Source of the DNA: Rathayibacter sp. VKM Ac-2857 | GTDB lineage: Bacteria; Actinomycetota; Actinomycetes; Actinomycetales; Microbacteriaceae | Length of the DNA: 64,000 bases | Direction of reading: 5' to 3' | NCBI RefSeq assembly: GCF_013205025.1 | Contig: NZ_JABMLE010000004.1 | Coordinates: 246,946 to 310,945, forward strand | Part shown: piece by piece, positions 1 to 11,328 of the stretch | Layout of the letters: each line of letters begins with the position of its first letter | How positions within the stretch are numbered: position 1 is the first letter of the stretch | Made by a program: the position numbers and the translations under genes | Notes under the pieces: generated by a model | What the model saw: only the letters and a program-made list of their open reading frames with translations | What the model was told of the DNA's origin: nothing | Databases searched by the model: none

Positions 1-2
1 GC

Positions 3-1351
<1,349 letters not shown>

Positions 1352-1355
<4 letters not shown>

Positions 1356-2239
1356 CGGACGCCGCCGCACAGCCGGGCGCCGAGTCCTTCGGCGCCCGGC
1401 TCGAGGCCGCGTTCGACGCGTTCGGGCAGCTCTGCGTCGGGATCGATCCGCACGCGTTCCTGCTCGACGCCTGGGGTCTGGACGACAGCGCCGCGGGCCT
1501 GGAATCGTTCGGCCGGCGGGTCGTCGAGGTGTCGGCCGGCAGGGTCGGCCTGGTCAAGCCGCAGGTCGCGTTCTTCGAGCGGCACGGCTCCGCGGGCTAC
1601 GCGGCGCTCGAGCGCGTCCTCGCCGACGCGCGCGCCGCGGGCCTGCTGGTCATCGCGGACGCGAAGCGCGGCGACATCGGCACGAGCGTCACGGCCTACG
1701 CCGAGGCGTGGCTCCGCCCGGGCTCGCCGCTCGAGGCCGACGCGATGACGGCCGCCGCCTACCAGGGCGTCGGCTCGCTCGAGGGCATGCTCGCCCTGGC
1801 CGAGGAGTCGGGCAAGGGCGTCTTCGTCCTCGCGGCGACCTCCAACGCCGAGGCGCGGCCGGTGCAGCGCGCGCTGCTGCAGGACGGCGCCGCCGCCGGC
1901 TCGACCGTGGCGCACACGGTGCTGGCCGACGTGGCATCCTGGAACGCGGGACACGCGCGCTCGTCGATCGGCTCGGTCGGCGTCGTGCTCGGAGCCACGG
2001 TCGCACTCGGCGATTACGGCATCGGCACGGGCACTCCGCTCCGCCCCGCACTGCCGGTGCTGGCGCCCGGCTTCGGCCACCAGGGCGCCGACACCGCGGA
2101 CGCGTCGAGGCTGTTCGGAGCGCTGGCCGCCTCGACGATCGTGAGCGAATCGCGCAGTGTCCTCGGCGCCGGACCCGACGGGATCGCCGCCGAGATCGAC
2201 CGCCGAGCCGCACACCTCCAGGAGACCCTTGTCCGCTGA
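1352..2239 (+). CDS. pyrF: Orotidine 5'-phosphate decarboxylase, long (type 2) form
   Basis: Decarboxylates OMP to UMP, the last step of de novo pyrimidine synthesis. The 295-residue length and the motif DAKRGDIG near residues 103-110, which holds the catalytic Lys-Asp pair, fit the longer actinobacterial/mycobacterial subfamily rather than the ~230-residue E. coli form. The GTG start overlaps the carB stop by 4 bp. The 3' end overlaps the proposed TTG start of the next gene by 11 bp, so carB, pyrF and gmk read as one pyrimidine/nucleotide operon. Confidence 0.95.
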
Positions 2240-3209
2240 AGCCGTCAGCCCGATCGATCCCGCCGCCGAGGCGCCGTCCGGCGCGCGCCGCCCCGCCCCG
2301 CCCGCGGTCGACCGCCGCGCCGCCTCCGAGGCCGCGATCGCCGCCCGCCGCGCCCGCGCCCAGGTGAAGAAGGGCGTCGCCGCCGGCGATCGCCCCGCCA
2401 CGGCCGTGCTCGCCGCCGCGCAGGAGGACCCGACCGGTGTCGAGGGGCGGATGCGCGTCAGCGAGCTGCTGCGCGCGGTGCCCGCCCTCGGCGTGGTCAA
2501 GACCCCGCGGGTGATGGAGCAGCTCGGCATCGCGCCGTCCAAGCGCCTGGGCGGCCTCGGCCGCCGCCAGGTCGAGGGCCTCGGCGCGTTCCTGGAGGAG
2601 CGCGAGTCGCGTCAGCGCCGCGGCGAGCGCAACCGGCTCGTCGTGCTGGCCGGGCCGACCGCGGTCGGCAAGGGCACCGTCTCCACCTACATCCGCGAGA
2701 ACTACCCCGAGGTGCTGCTCTCGGTCTCGGCGACCACCCGCGCCCCGCGCCCCGGCGAGGTCGAGGGCGTCAGCTACTACTTCGTCGACGACGCGGAGTT
2801 CGACCGCATGGTCGAGGCAGGGGAGTTCCTCGAGTACGCCACGGTGCACAACGCCTACCGCTACGGAACGCCCCGCGGCCCGATCGACGCCGCCCTCGCC
2901 GCCGGCCGTCAGGTCATGCTCGAGATCGACATCCAGGGCGCGCGGCAGGTCCGCGAGCGGATGAGCGACGCCCGGCTGGTCTTCCTGCTGCCGCCGAGCT
3001 GGGAGGAGCTGGTGCGCCGCCTGGTCGGCCGCGGCACCGAGAGCCCCGAGGAGCAGGAGCGCCGGCTCGCCACCGCGAAGGTCGAGCTGGCCGCGCAGGA
3101 CGAGTTCGATTTCTGCGTCGTGAACAGCACCGTGCCCGAAGCGGCCCGCGAGGTCGTAGAATTGATGTCGCCTCGTGCCGACAGCACGCCCGCCGATCCG
3201 GGCCGCTGA
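2229..3209 (+). CDS. gmk: Fusion of actinobacterial integration host factor (mIHF) domain and guanylate kinase
   Basis: The C-terminal half (from about residue 137) is guanylate kinase, GMP + ATP to GDP + ADP, with P-loop [10 protein letters not shown] at about 141-150 and the GMP-site stretch [17 protein letters not shown]. Residues about 70-130 match the small DNA-binding protein mIHF ([20 protein letters not shown], then [19 protein letters not shown]). The first 70 residues are Ala/Arg/Pro-rich. In Mycobacterium mIHF and gmk are separate adjacent genes; here they are one uninterrupted 326-residue frame. I chose TTG at 2229 because AGGAGA lies just upstream (2220-2225), although the 3-nt gap is short. 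A GTG at 2157 would lie deep inside pyrF. The start is uncertain, the product is not. Confidence 0.88.
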   Translation: MSAEAVSPIDPAAEAPSGARRPAPPAVDRRAASEAAIAARRARAQVKKGVAAGDRPATAVLAAAQEDPTGVEGRMRVSELLRAVPALGVVKTPRVMEQLGIAPSKRLGGLGRRQVEGLGAFLEERESRQRRGERNRLVVLAGPTAVGKGTVSTYIRENYPEVLLSVSATTRAPRPGEVEGVSYYFVDDAEFDRMVEAGEFLEYATVHNAYRYGTPRGPIDAALAAGRQVMLEIDIQGARQVRERMSDARLVFLLPPSWEELVRRLVGRGTESPEEQERRLATAKVELAAQDEFDFCVVNSTVPEAAREVVELMSPRADSTPADPGR

Positions 3210-3323
3210 GACCGAGACCACCGACCACCTCCGGGCCGACGCCCTGATCGCCCTCGCCGGTGATCGCGCGCCGTGCCGCTCCGGAGCCGCAGATCGGCGC
3301 TTCGCGCCACGCTAGGAGACACC

Positions 3324-3590
3324 ATGGCCAACAACCTCGGCATCATCGACCCGCCCATCGACGAGCTGCTCTCGAAGGTCGACTCGAAGTACGCGCTCGT
3401 CATCTTCGCCTCCAAGCGCGCGCGCCAGATCAACGACTACTACGCCGACCTGCACGAGGGCAGCCTGTTCGACAACGTCGGCCCGCTGGTCGACTCGACC
3501 ATCGACGACAAGCCGCTCTCGGTCGCCCTGCACGAGATCAACGAGGACAAGCTCGTCGCCCGTCCGGTCGCCGAGCCCCTCGACGAGTAG
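3324..3590 (+). CDS. rpoZ: DNA-directed RNA polymerase omega subunit
   Basis: Small RNA polymerase subunit that helps fold and retain beta-prime. The 88-residue product carries the omega signature around [18 protein letters not shown] (residues ~18-35) and the ENPLS-like [10 protein letters not shown] near 70. ATG 3324 is chosen because AGGAGA lies 6 nt upstream. An in-frame ATG at 3273 would add 17 Arg-rich residues that the family lacks. It sits between gmk and coaBC, the standard actinobacterial order. Confidence 0.95.
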   Translation: MANNLGIIDPPIDELLSKVDSKYALVIFASKRARQINDYYADLHEGSLFDNVGPLVDSTIDDKPLSVALHEINEDKLVARPVAEPLDE

Positions 3591-3614
3591 TCCCGACCGG
3601 GGGCGCTCCGCGAC

Positions 3615-4838
3615 ATGCGGTCATCGAGACGGGCCGCACGGCTGAACGTCGTCGTCGGGATCACCGGCGGCATCGCCGCCTACAAGGCGGTCGGGGTCGT
3701 CCGCGCGCTGGTCCTCGAGGGCCACGACGTCCACGTCGTGGCCACCGAGGCGGCGCTGCGCTTCGTCGGGAAGCCGACGCTCGAGGCCATCTCGCGCAAC
3801 GCGGTGCATACCGAGCTCTACGAGGGCGTCGCCGAGGTGCGGCACGTGGCGATCGGCCAGGCGGCCGACCTCATCGTGATCGCCCCGGCGACGGCGCACA
3901 CCCTGGCCAAGCTCGCCACCGGCCTCGCCGACGACCTGCTCGGCAACACCGTGCTCGCGAGCACCGCTCCGGTCGTGGTCGCTCCGGCGATGCACACCGA
4001 GATGTGGGCGAACGCGGCCACGGTCGCCAACACGGCGACCCTCCGCTCCCGCGGCGTCCACGTCGTCGGTCCCGCCGTCGGCCAGCTCACCGGCGCCGAC
4101 TCGGGGGCCGGCCGGATGGAGGAGCCCGCGACGATCGTCGCCGAGGCCCTCGCCGTCCACGCGCGCGCCACCGCCGCCCGGCGCGACCTCGAGGGCCTGC
4201 GCGTCCTCGTCACCGCCGGCGGCACCCGCGAGCCGCTCGATCCGGTCCGCTTCGTCGGCAACCGCTCCAGCGGCCGGCAGGGCGTCGCGCTCGCGGTCGC
4301 CGCGGCCGCGCGCGGAGCGAGGGTCACCCTCCTCGCCGCGAACCTCGACATCGAGGCGCCCGGCGGCGTCGAGGTGGTCCCCGTCGGGACCGCGCTCGAG
4401 CTGCGCGAGACGGCGCTGGCCGCCGCCCGCGACGCCGACATCGTGATCATGGCCGCGGCCGTCGCCGACTACCGTCCGGCCGACGTCTCCGAGGCGAAGA
4501 TCAAGAAGGAGCAGCAGGGCGACCGCCTCGTCCTCGAGCTCGTGAAGAACCCGGACGTCCTCGCCGAGATCTCCGCCGCCAAGACCGACGGGCAGCTGAT
4601 CGTCGGCTTCGCCGCCGAGACCGAGCCCGACCGGGACGCGATGCTCGCGCTCGGCCGCGCCAAGATCGCCCGCAAGGGCTGCGATCTGCTCGTCCTCAAC
4701 AGGGTCGGCTGGGCCGAGGGTTTCCAGAGCGACAGCAACACCGTCGTGGTCCTCGATCGGGCCGGAGATATAGTGATCGAGGCTTCCGGCAGCAAGGCGT
4801 CGGTCGCCGATCGCGTCCTCGACGTGGTCGCGCGCTAG
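3615..4838 (+). CDS. coaBC: Bifunctional phosphopantothenoylcysteine decarboxylase/phosphopantothenate-cysteine ligase
   Basis: Carries out two consecutive steps of coenzyme A synthesis: CTP-dependent joining of 4'-phosphopantothenate with cysteine (CoaB) and FMN-dependent decarboxylation (CoaC). The N-terminal flavoprotein part has [11 protein letters not shown] near residue 15, the histidine in [18 protein letters not shown] near 78 and the PAMHTEMW loop near 128. The CoaB part begins around 195 with [20 protein letters not shown] and has AAAVADYRP and the K-x-K-K motif KIKKE. Its 407 residues are normal for the family. Another CoA gene, coaE, lies at 49750. Confidence 0.95.
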   Translation: MRSSRRAARLNVVVGITGGIAAYKAVGVVRALVLEGHDVHVVATEAALRFVGKPTLEAISRNAVHTELYEGVAEVRHVAIGQAADLIVIAPATAHTLAKLATGLADDLLGNTVLASTAPVVVAPAMHTEMWANAATVANTATLRSRGVHVVGPAVGQLTGADSGAGRMEEPATIVAEALAVHARATAARRDLEGLRVLVTAGGTREPLDPVRFVGNRSSGRQGVALAVAAAARGARVTLLAANLDIEAPGGVEVVPVGTALELRETALAAARDADIVIMAAAVADYRPADVSEAKIKKEQQGDRLVLELVKNPDVLAEISAAKTDGQLIVGFAAETEPDRDAMLALGRAKIARKGCDLLVLNRVGWAEGFQSDSNTVVVLDRAGDIVIEASGSKASVADRVLDVVAR

Positions 4839-4880
4839 GGCGCCTCCCTGGCCCGGTCCGCCCCCGGTGAGAGGGCGAGC

Positions 4881-4900
4881 CCGGTGCGGGACTGCACCGG
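4881..4900 (+). other. Stem-loop in the coaBC-metK intergenic region
   Basis: Perfect 7-bp stem (CCGGTGC at 4881-4887, GCACCGG at 4894-4900) with a 6-nt loop, 47 nt before metK. It could be an RNA hairpin affecting metK readthrough. There is no U tract and I see no SAM-riboswitch consensus around it. Confidence 0.35.
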
Positions 4901-4947
4901 ATCGAGACAGCTCCGGCTGCCGCGCCCTACGGAATGAGACGCTCGAC

Positions 4948-6153
4948 ATGACCTCCGGCCCCCTCCGCCTGTTCACCTCCGAGTCCGTGACCGAGGGTCA
5001 CCCCGACAAGATCTGCGACCAGATCTCGGACCGCATCCTCGACGCGCTCCTGCGTGAGGACCCGCGCAGCCGCGTCGCCGTCGAGACGCTCGTCACCACG
5101 GGCCTCGTGCACGTCGCCGGCGAGGTCTCCACCTCGGGCTACGTCGAGATCCCCGCGATAGTGCGCGACACCATCGTCGAGATCGGCTACGACTCCTCGC
5201 TCAAGGGCTTCGACGGCCGCTCCTGCGGCGTCTCCGTCTCGATCGGGCAGCAGTCGCCCGAGATCGCCGCGGGCGTCGACACGGCTCTCGAGGTGCGCGG
5301 CGACGCCTCCGACGACGACGTGTTCGACCGCCAGGGCGCGGGCGACCAGGGCCTGATGTTCGGCTTCGCCACCGACGAGACCCCCGAGTACATGCCGCTG
5401 CCGAGCTGGCTCTCGCACCGCCTCGCGGAGCGCCTGGCCGAGGTCCGCAAGACCGGCGAGCTGGACTACCTCCGGCCCGACGGCAAGACGCAGGTCACCA
5501 TCGGCTACGACGGCACGACGCCGGCGACGATCGACACGGTCGTCCTCTCCACCCAGCACGCCGAGCACGTCAGCACCGCCACGATCCACGCGGACATCGA
5601 GGAGCACGTGATCCGCCCCGTCCTCGAGCGCGTCGACCTCGACTCCTCCGCGGTGCGCCTGCTGATCAACCCCTCCGGCCGCTTCGAGATCGGCGGCCCG
5701 CAGGGTGACGCCGGGCTCACCGGCCGCAAGATCATCGTCGACACCTACGGCGGAGCCGCCCGCCACGGCGGCGGCGCCTTCTCGGGCAAGGACCCGTCGA
5801 AGGTCGACCGCTCGGCCGCCTACGCCATGCGCTGGGTCGCGAAGAACGCGGTCGCCGCGGGGCTCGCCCGCCGGATGGAGGTGCAGGTCGCCTACGCGAT
5901 CGGCAAGGCCGCCCCGGTCGGCCTCTACGTCGAGACGTTCGGCACCGGCACGCTGCCCGACGAGCAGATCACCGAGGCGATCCGCTCGGTCTTCGACCTC
6001 CGTCCCGCCGCGATCATCCACGCGCTCGACCTGCTCCGCCCGATCTACTCGCAGACCTCGGTCTACGGGCACTTCGGCCGCGAGCTGCCCGACTTCACCT
6101 GGGAGCGCCTCGACCGCGTCGACGACCTCCGCTCCGCCGCGGGTCTCTCGTAG
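4948..6153 (+). CDS. metK: S-adenosylmethionine synthetase
   Basis: Forms S-adenosylmethionine from methionine and ATP. The 401-residue product opens with [20 protein letters not shown], the ATP-site signature, and later has [12 protein letters not shown] and the P-loop-like [16 protein letters not shown] near 275-290. ATG 4948 places this signature at the usual distance from the N terminus; upstream in-frame starts would add unrelated Arg-rich residues. It follows coaBC after 109 bp with a small hairpin, and precedes priA by 23 bp. Confidence 0.96.
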   Translation: MTSGPLRLFTSESVTEGHPDKICDQISDRILDALLREDPRSRVAVETLVTTGLVHVAGEVSTSGYVEIPAIVRDTIVEIGYDSSLKGFDGRSCGVSVSIGQQSPEIAAGVDTALEVRGDASDDDVFDRQGAGDQGLMFGFATDETPEYMPLPSWLSHRLAERLAEVRKTGELDYLRPDGKTQVTIGYDGTTPATIDTVVLSTQHAEHVSTATIHADIEEHVIRPVLERVDLDSSAVRLLINPSGRFEIGGPQGDAGLTGRKIIVDTYGGAARHGGGAFSGKDPSKVDRSAAYAMRWVAKNAVAAGLARRMEVQVAYAIGKAAPVGLYVETFGTGTLPDEQITEAIRSVFDLRPAAIIHALDLLRPIYSQTSVYGHFGRELPDFTWERLDRVDDLRSAAGLS

Positions 6154-6176
6154 GCGCCGACGCGGCGGGGGAGGCG

Positions 6177-8225
6177 GTGACCGGTCCGGAGGGGCGCGTC
6201 GCGCGCGTGCTCCTCGACTCGCCGCTCCCGCAGCTGGATCGGCTGCTCGACTACGCGATCCCCGAGGCGCTGAGCGAGGGCGTGCGGCCGGGTGTCCGGG
6301 TGCGGGTGCCGCTGCGCACCGGCGGACGGATCGCCGACGCGTTCGTCGTCGAGGTCGGCGAGGGCTCCGAGCACGCGGGGGCGCTGAGCGAGCTCGAGGA
6401 GCTCGTCTCGCCGCTCGTCGTGCTGACCCCCGAGGTCTGGGCGCTCGCACGGCGGGTCGCCGACCGCGCCGCAGGGGGAGCGAGCGACGTGCTGCGCCTC
6501 GCGGTGCCGCGGCGCCACGTGCGGGTCGAGCGGGCGCACCTCGCGGCCCTCGCCGAGGCGGACGCGGCCGCCGTCCCCTCCGAGGCGGATGCGGACGCCC
6601 TTCCGGCCGAGGCGGACGCGGACTCCGCCCCGGCCGAGCCGGTCGCGAACGGCACCGTGCCCGGCGCGGTGACCGGCTACCCCGCGGAGACGTTCGACGG
6701 CCTCCTCGACGGCGGTCGCCTCGCCGTGAACGCGGTGCCCGCGCCGGTGCAGCTCGCCTCCGGAGCCTGGGTCGGCGGCTGGGCGGTGACGCTCGCCGAG
6801 CTCGCCCGCACCGCGCTCGCGGCCGGCCGCGACACGATCCTCGCGGTGCCGGACTACCGCGACCAGGAGCAGCTCGAGCAGGCCCTCGCCGAGCACGTCC
6901 CCGAGGACGCGGTCGTCCGCCTCGATGCCCGGCAGAAGGGCGCGGGCCGGTACGCCGCGTTCCTGCGCTGCCTCACGCCGGGCCCGCGGGTGATCGTCGG
7001 CAACCGCTCCGTGCTCTACGCGCCGTCGTCGGCGCTCGGACTGATCGCGCTCTGGGACGACGGCGATCCGCTCTTCGCCGAGCCGCTCGCGCCCTACGCG
7101 CACGCTCGAGACGTGGCGCTCGTCCGGCAGGAGCAGAGCGGCGCCGGGCTGGTCCTGCTCGGCAACACCCGCACGGTCGAGGTGGAGCGGCTGGTCGGCC
7201 TGGGCTTCGCCGCTCCGGTGCAGCCCCGGCCCTCCCGGCGCCCGCACGTCGTGCCGACCGCGCAGCAGACGGCCGCCGACGAGCACGACCAGGCCGCGCG
7301 CATCCCGTCGACCGCCTGGCGGCAGGCCAGGCTCGCCCTCGACTCGGGTCCCGTGCTCGTCCAGGTCGCCCGCCCCGGCTACGCACCGGTCGTCGCCTGC
7401 GCGCGCTGCCGCACCGTGGCGCGCTGCAACCGCTGCCAGGGTCCGCTCGCCGTGCACGCGGCGGGGGCGCGGCCGAGCTGCGGCTGGTGCGGTCTGATCG
7501 CCGCCGACTGGCACTGCTCGGTCTGCGAGGCGACGGCGCTGCGCCTGGTGAGCCTCGGCGCTGGGCGGACGGCGGAGGAGCTCGGCCGGGCCTTCCCGGG
7601 CGTCAAGGTCGTCGTCGCGGACGGCGCCCACCCGATCCTCACCGTGCCCGGCACGCCCGCGCTCGTCGTCGCCACCCGCGGCGGTGAGCCCCGGGCCGAC
7701 GGCGGCTACCACGCCGTCCTGCTGCTCGACGGCGAGCGGATGCTCGCGCGCGAGAGCCTGCGCGTCGCCGACGACGCCCTGCGCACCTGGTCGAACGCGG
7801 CCGCGCTGGCCCGCCCCGGCGCTCCCGTGCTTCTGGTCGGCGTCGCCGGGCGCCTCGCGACGGCACTCGCGACCTGGCGCCAGGACGAGTACCTCCGCGC
7901 CGAGCTGATCGAGCGGCGCGAGCTGCGCTTCCCGCCCGCCGTCCGGCTTGCGACCGTGAGCGGCGACGCCCACGCGGTGACGGAGGCGCTCGACGCGTTG
8001 GACGAGGCCGACCGCCACGAGGTGCTCGGCCCGGTGGGGCTCGAGGACGGCTCCGTCCGGGCGATCGTGCGCTTCGACTACGCTCGCGGGGCGGAGGTCG
8101 CCGCCCGCCTCCGGTCCGCCGTGATCCGCAACGCGACCCGCCGCCGCCGGCCGCCCACCACGCCGGGCCGCTTCCGGCCGGCGCCGAAGCTGCGCGTCCG
8201 GCTGGACGACCCCGACATCCTCTAG
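6177..8225 (+). CDS. priA: Degenerate primosomal protein PriA (replication-restart protein without helicase motifs)
   Basis: The N-terminal 3'-DNA-binding region (VLLDSPLPQLDRLLDYAIP) and the cysteine-rich zinc region near residues 405-460 (CARCRTVARCNRC, CGWCG, CSVC) identify PriA. The helicase core is visibly eroded: where the Walker A loop is expected, near residue 200, the sequence reads ASGAWVGGW, and the DEEH position reads WDDGD. This ATPase-dead form is known in actinobacteria, where the protein is annotated as a probable replication-restart protein. An Ala/Asp/Glu-rich insert lies at ~122-160. Its 682 residues match actinobacterial relatives. The GTG at 6177 has a purine-rich GGGGGAGG very close upstream, so the exact start is not certain. 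Confidence 0.85.
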   Translation: MTGPEGRVARVLLDSPLPQLDRLLDYAIPEALSEGVRPGVRVRVPLRTGGRIADAFVVEVGEGSEHAGALSELEELVSPLVVLTPEVWALARRVADRAAGGASDVLRLAVPRRHVRVERAHLAALAEADAAAVPSEADADALPAEADADSAPAEPVANGTVPGAVTGYPAETFDGLLDGGRLAVNAVPAPVQLASGAWVGGWAVTLAELARTALAAGRDTILAVPDYRDQEQLEQALAEHVPEDAVVRLDARQKGAGRYAAFLRCLTPGPRVIVGNRSVLYAPSSALGLIALWDDGDPLFAEPLAPYAHARDVALVRQEQSGAGLVLLGNTRTVEVERLVGLGFAAPVQPRPSRRPHVVPTAQQTAADEHDQAARIPSTAWRQARLALDSGPVLVQVARPGYAPVVACARCRTVARCNRCQGPLAVHAAGARPSCGWCGLIAADWHCSVCEATALRLVSLGAGRTAEELGRAFPGVKVVVADGAHPILTVPGTPALVVATRGGEPRADGGYHAVLLLDGERMLARESLRVADDALRTWSNAAALARPGAPVLLVGVAGRLATALATWRQDEYLRAELIERRELRFPPAVRLATVSGDAHAVTEALDALDEADRHEVLGPVGLEDGSVRAIVRFDYARGAEVAARLRSAVIRNATRRRRPPTTPGRFRPAPKLRVRLDDPDIL

Positions 8226-8278
8226 ACCCGTCCCCCCGGACCCGTTCTCCGCTCGATCCCCACGCTCAGGAGCTCCTC

Positions 8279-9205
8279 GTGCGCCTCGTCTTCGCCGGCA
8301 CGCCGGCCGCCGCCGTCCCGACCCTGCGCGCCCTCGCCGCCTCCGAGCACGAGATCGTGGCGGTGGTCACCCGCGCCGACGCCCCCGTCGGCCGGAAGCG
8401 CGTGCTCACGCCCTCGCCGGTCGCCGCGGTCGCCGAGGAGCTCGGCCTGCCGGTGCTCAAAGCGAACCGCCTCGACGAGGAGGTCACCGACCGGATCGCG
8501 GCCCTCGAGCCCGACCTCGGCGTGATCGTCGCGTACGGCGGCCTCGTCCGCGCCCGGCTGCTGGCGGTGCCGCGCCTCGGCTGGATCAACCTGCACTTCT
8601 CGCTGCTGCCGCGCTGGCGCGGGGCGGCACCGGTCCAGCGCGCGCTGATGGCGGGGGAGGAGCGGATCGGTGCGGCCGTCTTCCAGCTGGTCGCCGAGCT
8701 CGACGCGGGCGACGTCTTCGCCGAGATCGAGGAGGAGGTCGCCGGGCGCTCGGCCGGCGAGCTGCTCGAGGTGCTCGCCGAGCGCGGCGCCGGGCTGACC
8801 GGCGAGGTCGTCGACGGGCTCGCCGCCGGCACCGCGGTGGCCGTGCCGCAGTCGGGCGAGGTGACCCTCGCGCCCAAGCTCGACGTGACCGACGGCCGGA
8901 TCGACTGGTCGCTGCCGACCGCGCGGATCCTCGCGCTGGTCCGCGGCGTCACTCCCGAGCCCGGAGCGTCGACGGCGGTCGGCGACGCACGGCTCAAGGT
9001 GCTCGCCGTCGATGAGGCGCTCACGGACGCTCCCCTCGCGCCCGGCGCTGTGCTCCCCGGCGCCGTCCTCCTCTCCGCCGGCCGCGCGCTGGTCGGCACG
9101 GGCGACGGCGCCGTCGAGCTGGTCTCGGTGCAGCCCGCCGGCAAGACCCCGATGCCCGGTGCCGCCTGGGCCCGGGGCCTGCGCGAGAGCACGGTGCTCG
9201 CGTGA
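8279..9205 (+). CDS. fmt: Methionyl-tRNA formyltransferase
   Basis: Formylates initiator Met-tRNA using 10-formyltetrahydrofolate. Its 308 residues contain the N-terminal MRLVFAGTPAAAVPTLRAL, the folate/catalytic loop INLHFSLLPRWRGAAP near 104-120 and the Asp region AELDAGDVF near 140. The C-terminal OB-like tRNA-binding domain starts around 205. The GTG start has AGGAG a few bases upstream (8269-8273). The TGA overlaps the rsmB GTG by 4 bp. Confidence 0.95.
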   Translation: MRLVFAGTPAAAVPTLRALAASEHEIVAVVTRADAPVGRKRVLTPSPVAAVAEELGLPVLKANRLDEEVTDRIAALEPDLGVIVAYGGLVRARLLAVPRLGWINLHFSLLPRWRGAAPVQRALMAGEERIGAAVFQLVAELDAGDVFAEIEEEVAGRSAGELLEVLAERGAGLTGEVVDGLAAGTAVAVPQSGEVTLAPKLDVTDGRIDWSLPTARILALVRGVTPEPGASTAVGDARLKVLAVDEALTDAPLAPGAVLPGAVLLSAGRALVGTGDGAVELVSVQPAGKTPMPGAAWARGLRESTVLA

Positions 9206-10584
9206 GCGGCCGCACCCGCGTCGCGCCGGCCCGCCAGGTCGCCTACGACGTGCTGCTCGCGGTCAGCGGCGGCGACGCCTACGCCAACCTCGTGCTGCCC
9301 GCGCGGATCCGCGCCGCCGAGCTGTCGCCGGCCGACGCGGGCCTGGCGACCGAGCTCTGCTACGGCACCCTCCGCCTCTCCGGCTACTACGACCGGGTGA
9401 TCGCCCTCGCCGCCGGCCGCGCCGTCGAGACCGTCGACGCCCCGGTGCTCGACGCGCTCCGGCTCGGCGTGCACCAGCTGCTCGGCACCCGCGTCGCCGC
9501 GCACGCCGCGGTCAACGAGAGCGTCGCGCTGGTCGCGGGCGGCTCCTCCCGCGGCGTTGTCGCCTTCGCGAACGCGGTGCTGCGCTCGGTCACCCGCTCG
9601 AGCGCGGAGGAGTGGCAGGAGCGCGTCGCCGCCGCCGCGACCTCCGGCGACGACCGCATCGCCGCGACGACCTCGCACCCGGTCTGGATCGTCAAAGCCC
9701 TGCGCCGCGCCCTCGCCGCGGAGGGCGCCGCCGACGAGCTCGAGGCGCTGCTCGCCGCCGACAACGCGGCGCCGCGGGTGAACCTCGTCGCCCTGCCCGG
9801 TCTCGCTGAGGCCGCCGAGCTGCCCGACGCCGCGCCCGACCGCTACTCGCCGGTCGGCCTCGTCAGCACCGGCGGCGACCCCGAGGCGATCGCGCCCGTG
9901 CACGAGGGGCGGGTCCGCGTCCAGGACGAGGGCTCGCAGCTGGCCGCGCTCGCGCTCTCCCGCGCCGAGCCCGTCCGCGACGGCGAGCGCTGGCTCGATC
10001 TCTGCGCCGGTCCCGGCGGCAAGGCGGCGCTGCTGGCCGCCGAGGCGCGCGCGGGCGGCGCGACGCTGCTGGCCAACGAGGTCGTCCCCGCGCGGGCCGG
10101 GCTGGTCCGCCAGGCCCTCGCCGCCGTGGACCCGTCCGTCGAGGTCCGCACCGGCGACGGGCGCACGCTCGGCGAGGAGCAGCCGGGCGCGTTCGACCGC
10201 ATCCTCCTCGACGCCCCGTGCACCGGGCTCGGCGCCCTCCGCCGCCGACCGGAGGCGCGCTGGCGGAAGACCGCCGACGACGTCGCCCCGCTCGCGACTC
10301 TGCAGGGCGAGCTGCTCGACTCCGCCCTCGCCGCGCTCGCGCCCGGCGGCCTGCTCGCCTACGTCACCTGCTCGCCGCACCTCGGCGAGACGAAGCGCGT
10401 GCTCGCCCTCGCCGCGGAACGCCACCCCGACGGCTTCGAGCTCGTCGACACCCCGGCGGTCCTCCGCGGCATCACCCGCGAGCCGCTGCCGCTCGCCGAG
10501 GGCGCGCTGCACGCGCAGCTCTGGCCGCACCGGCACGGGACCGACGCGATGTTCATCCAGCTGCTGCGCCGCAGCCCGGCCTGA
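9202..10584 (+). CDS. rsmB: 16S rRNA (cytosine-C5)-methyltransferase RsmB/Sun family
   Basis: SAM-dependent methylation of C967 (E. coli numbering) of 16S rRNA. The 460-residue protein has an N-terminal NusB-like RNA-binding domain (~1-135, with [14 protein letters not shown]) and a C-terminal Rossmann methyltransferase domain. SAM motif I is [15 protein letters not shown] near 262. The two catalytic cysteines of m5C enzymes are present in [12 protein letters not shown] (~340) and VTCSPH (~392). It is coupled to fmt by a 4-bp overlap, as in many bacteria. Confidence 0.94.
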   Translation: MSGRTRVAPARQVAYDVLLAVSGGDAYANLVLPARIRAAELSPADAGLATELCYGTLRLSGYYDRVIALAAGRAVETVDAPVLDALRLGVHQLLGTRVAAHAAVNESVALVAGGSSRGVVAFANAVLRSVTRSSAEEWQERVAAAATSGDDRIAATTSHPVWIVKALRRALAAEGAADELEALLAADNAAPRVNLVALPGLAEAAELPDAAPDRYSPVGLVSTGGDPEAIAPVHEGRVRVQDEGSQLAALALSRAEPVRDGERWLDLCAGPGGKAALLAAEARAGGATLLANEVVPARAGLVRQALAAVDPSVEVRTGDGRTLGEEQPGAFDRILLDAPCTGLGALRRRPEARWRKTADDVAPLATLQGELLDSALAALAPGGLLAYVTCSPHLGETKRVLALAAERHPDGFELVDTPAVLRGITREPLPLAEGALHAQLWPHRHGTDAMFIQLLRRSPA

Positions 10585-10602
10585 CGGCCCGGTCGCCGCG
10601 CC

Positions 10603-10608
10603 TAGGCT
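10603..10608 (+). promoter_or_regulatory. -10 box of rpe, leaderless
   Basis: TAGGCT, separated from the rpe ATG by 7 nt. Transcription would start at or next to the start codon. No Shine-Dalgarno sequence is needed or clearly present. Confidence 0.6.
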
Positions 10609-10615
10609 GGGGAGC

Positions 10616-11284
10616 ATGCCCGCACGGATCAACCCCAGCATCCTGTCCGCCGACTTCGTCAACTTCGAGGCCGAGCTGCAGCGGATCGCCGGAGCGGATC
10701 TCGTGCACGTCGACGTGATGGACAACCACTTCGTGCCGAACCTCACCTTCGGCCTGCCGATGGTGCAGCGCCTGCAGGAGGTGTCGCCGCGCCCGCTCGA
10801 CGTGCACCTGATGATCGACGACCCCGACCGCTGGGCCCCCGGCTACGCCGAGACGGGCGCCTACTCCGTCACCTTCCACGCCGAGGCCGCACGCGACGCC
10901 GTGGCCCTGGCCCGCCGGCTGCGCGAGATCGGCGCGCGCGCCGGCGTCGCGCTCAAGCCCGGCACGCCGGTCGACGACTACCTCGACCTGCTGCCCGAGT
11001 TCGACCAGGTGCTCGTGATGACGGTCGAGCCCGGCTTCGGCGGCCAGTCCTTCATGGCGGAGACGATGCCGAAGCTGCACGCGCTGCGCGAGGTCGTCGA
11101 CCGCATCGGCCTCGACGTCTGGCTCCAGGTCGACGGCGGCATCGCCCCCGGCACGATCGAGATCGCCGCCGAGGCGGGTGCCGACACCTTCGTCGCCGGC
11201 TCCGCCGTGTTCGGCGCCGACGACCCGGAGGCGGCCATCGCCGCGCTCCGCGACACCGCGTCCTCCCTCCTGCACCGCCACTGA
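10616..11284 (+). CDS. rpe: Ribulose-phosphate 3-epimerase
   Basis: Interconverts ribulose-5-P and xylulose-5-P in the pentose phosphate pathway. The 222-residue TIM barrel shows [17 protein letters not shown] at the N terminus, the metal/catalytic strand [12 protein letters not shown] near 35, DVHLMIDDP near 65, [12 protein letters not shown] near 136 and the second catalytic Asp in [10 protein letters not shown] near 172. It follows rsmB, as in Mycobacterium, but with its own leaderless promoter. Confidence 0.96.
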   Translation: MPARINPSILSADFVNFEAELQRIAGADLVHVDVMDNHFVPNLTFGLPMVQRLQEVSPRPLDVHLMIDDPDRWAPGYAETGAYSVTFHAEAARDAVALARRLREIGARAGVALKPGTPVDDYLDLLPEFDQVLVMTVEPGFGGQSFMAETMPKLHALREVVDRIGLDVWLQVDGGIAPGTIEIAAEAGADTFVAGSAVFGADDPEAAIAALRDTASSLLHRH

Positions 11285-11316
11285 CCCGGCCGCCCTCGCC
11301 GGTCCGCCGCCGCGTA

Positions 11317-11322
11317 TAGACT
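11317..11322 (+). promoter_or_regulatory. -10 box of hisE, leaderless
   Basis: TAGACT (within TATAGACT) ends 6 nt before the hisE GTG. This predicts a leaderless his transcript. Confidence 0.6.
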
Positions 11323-11328
11323 TCCCCG

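Noticed and set aside
4839-4947. SAM riboswitch before metK
   Set aside because: No conserved SAM-I or SAM-IV core could be matched; only a single hairpin is visible.
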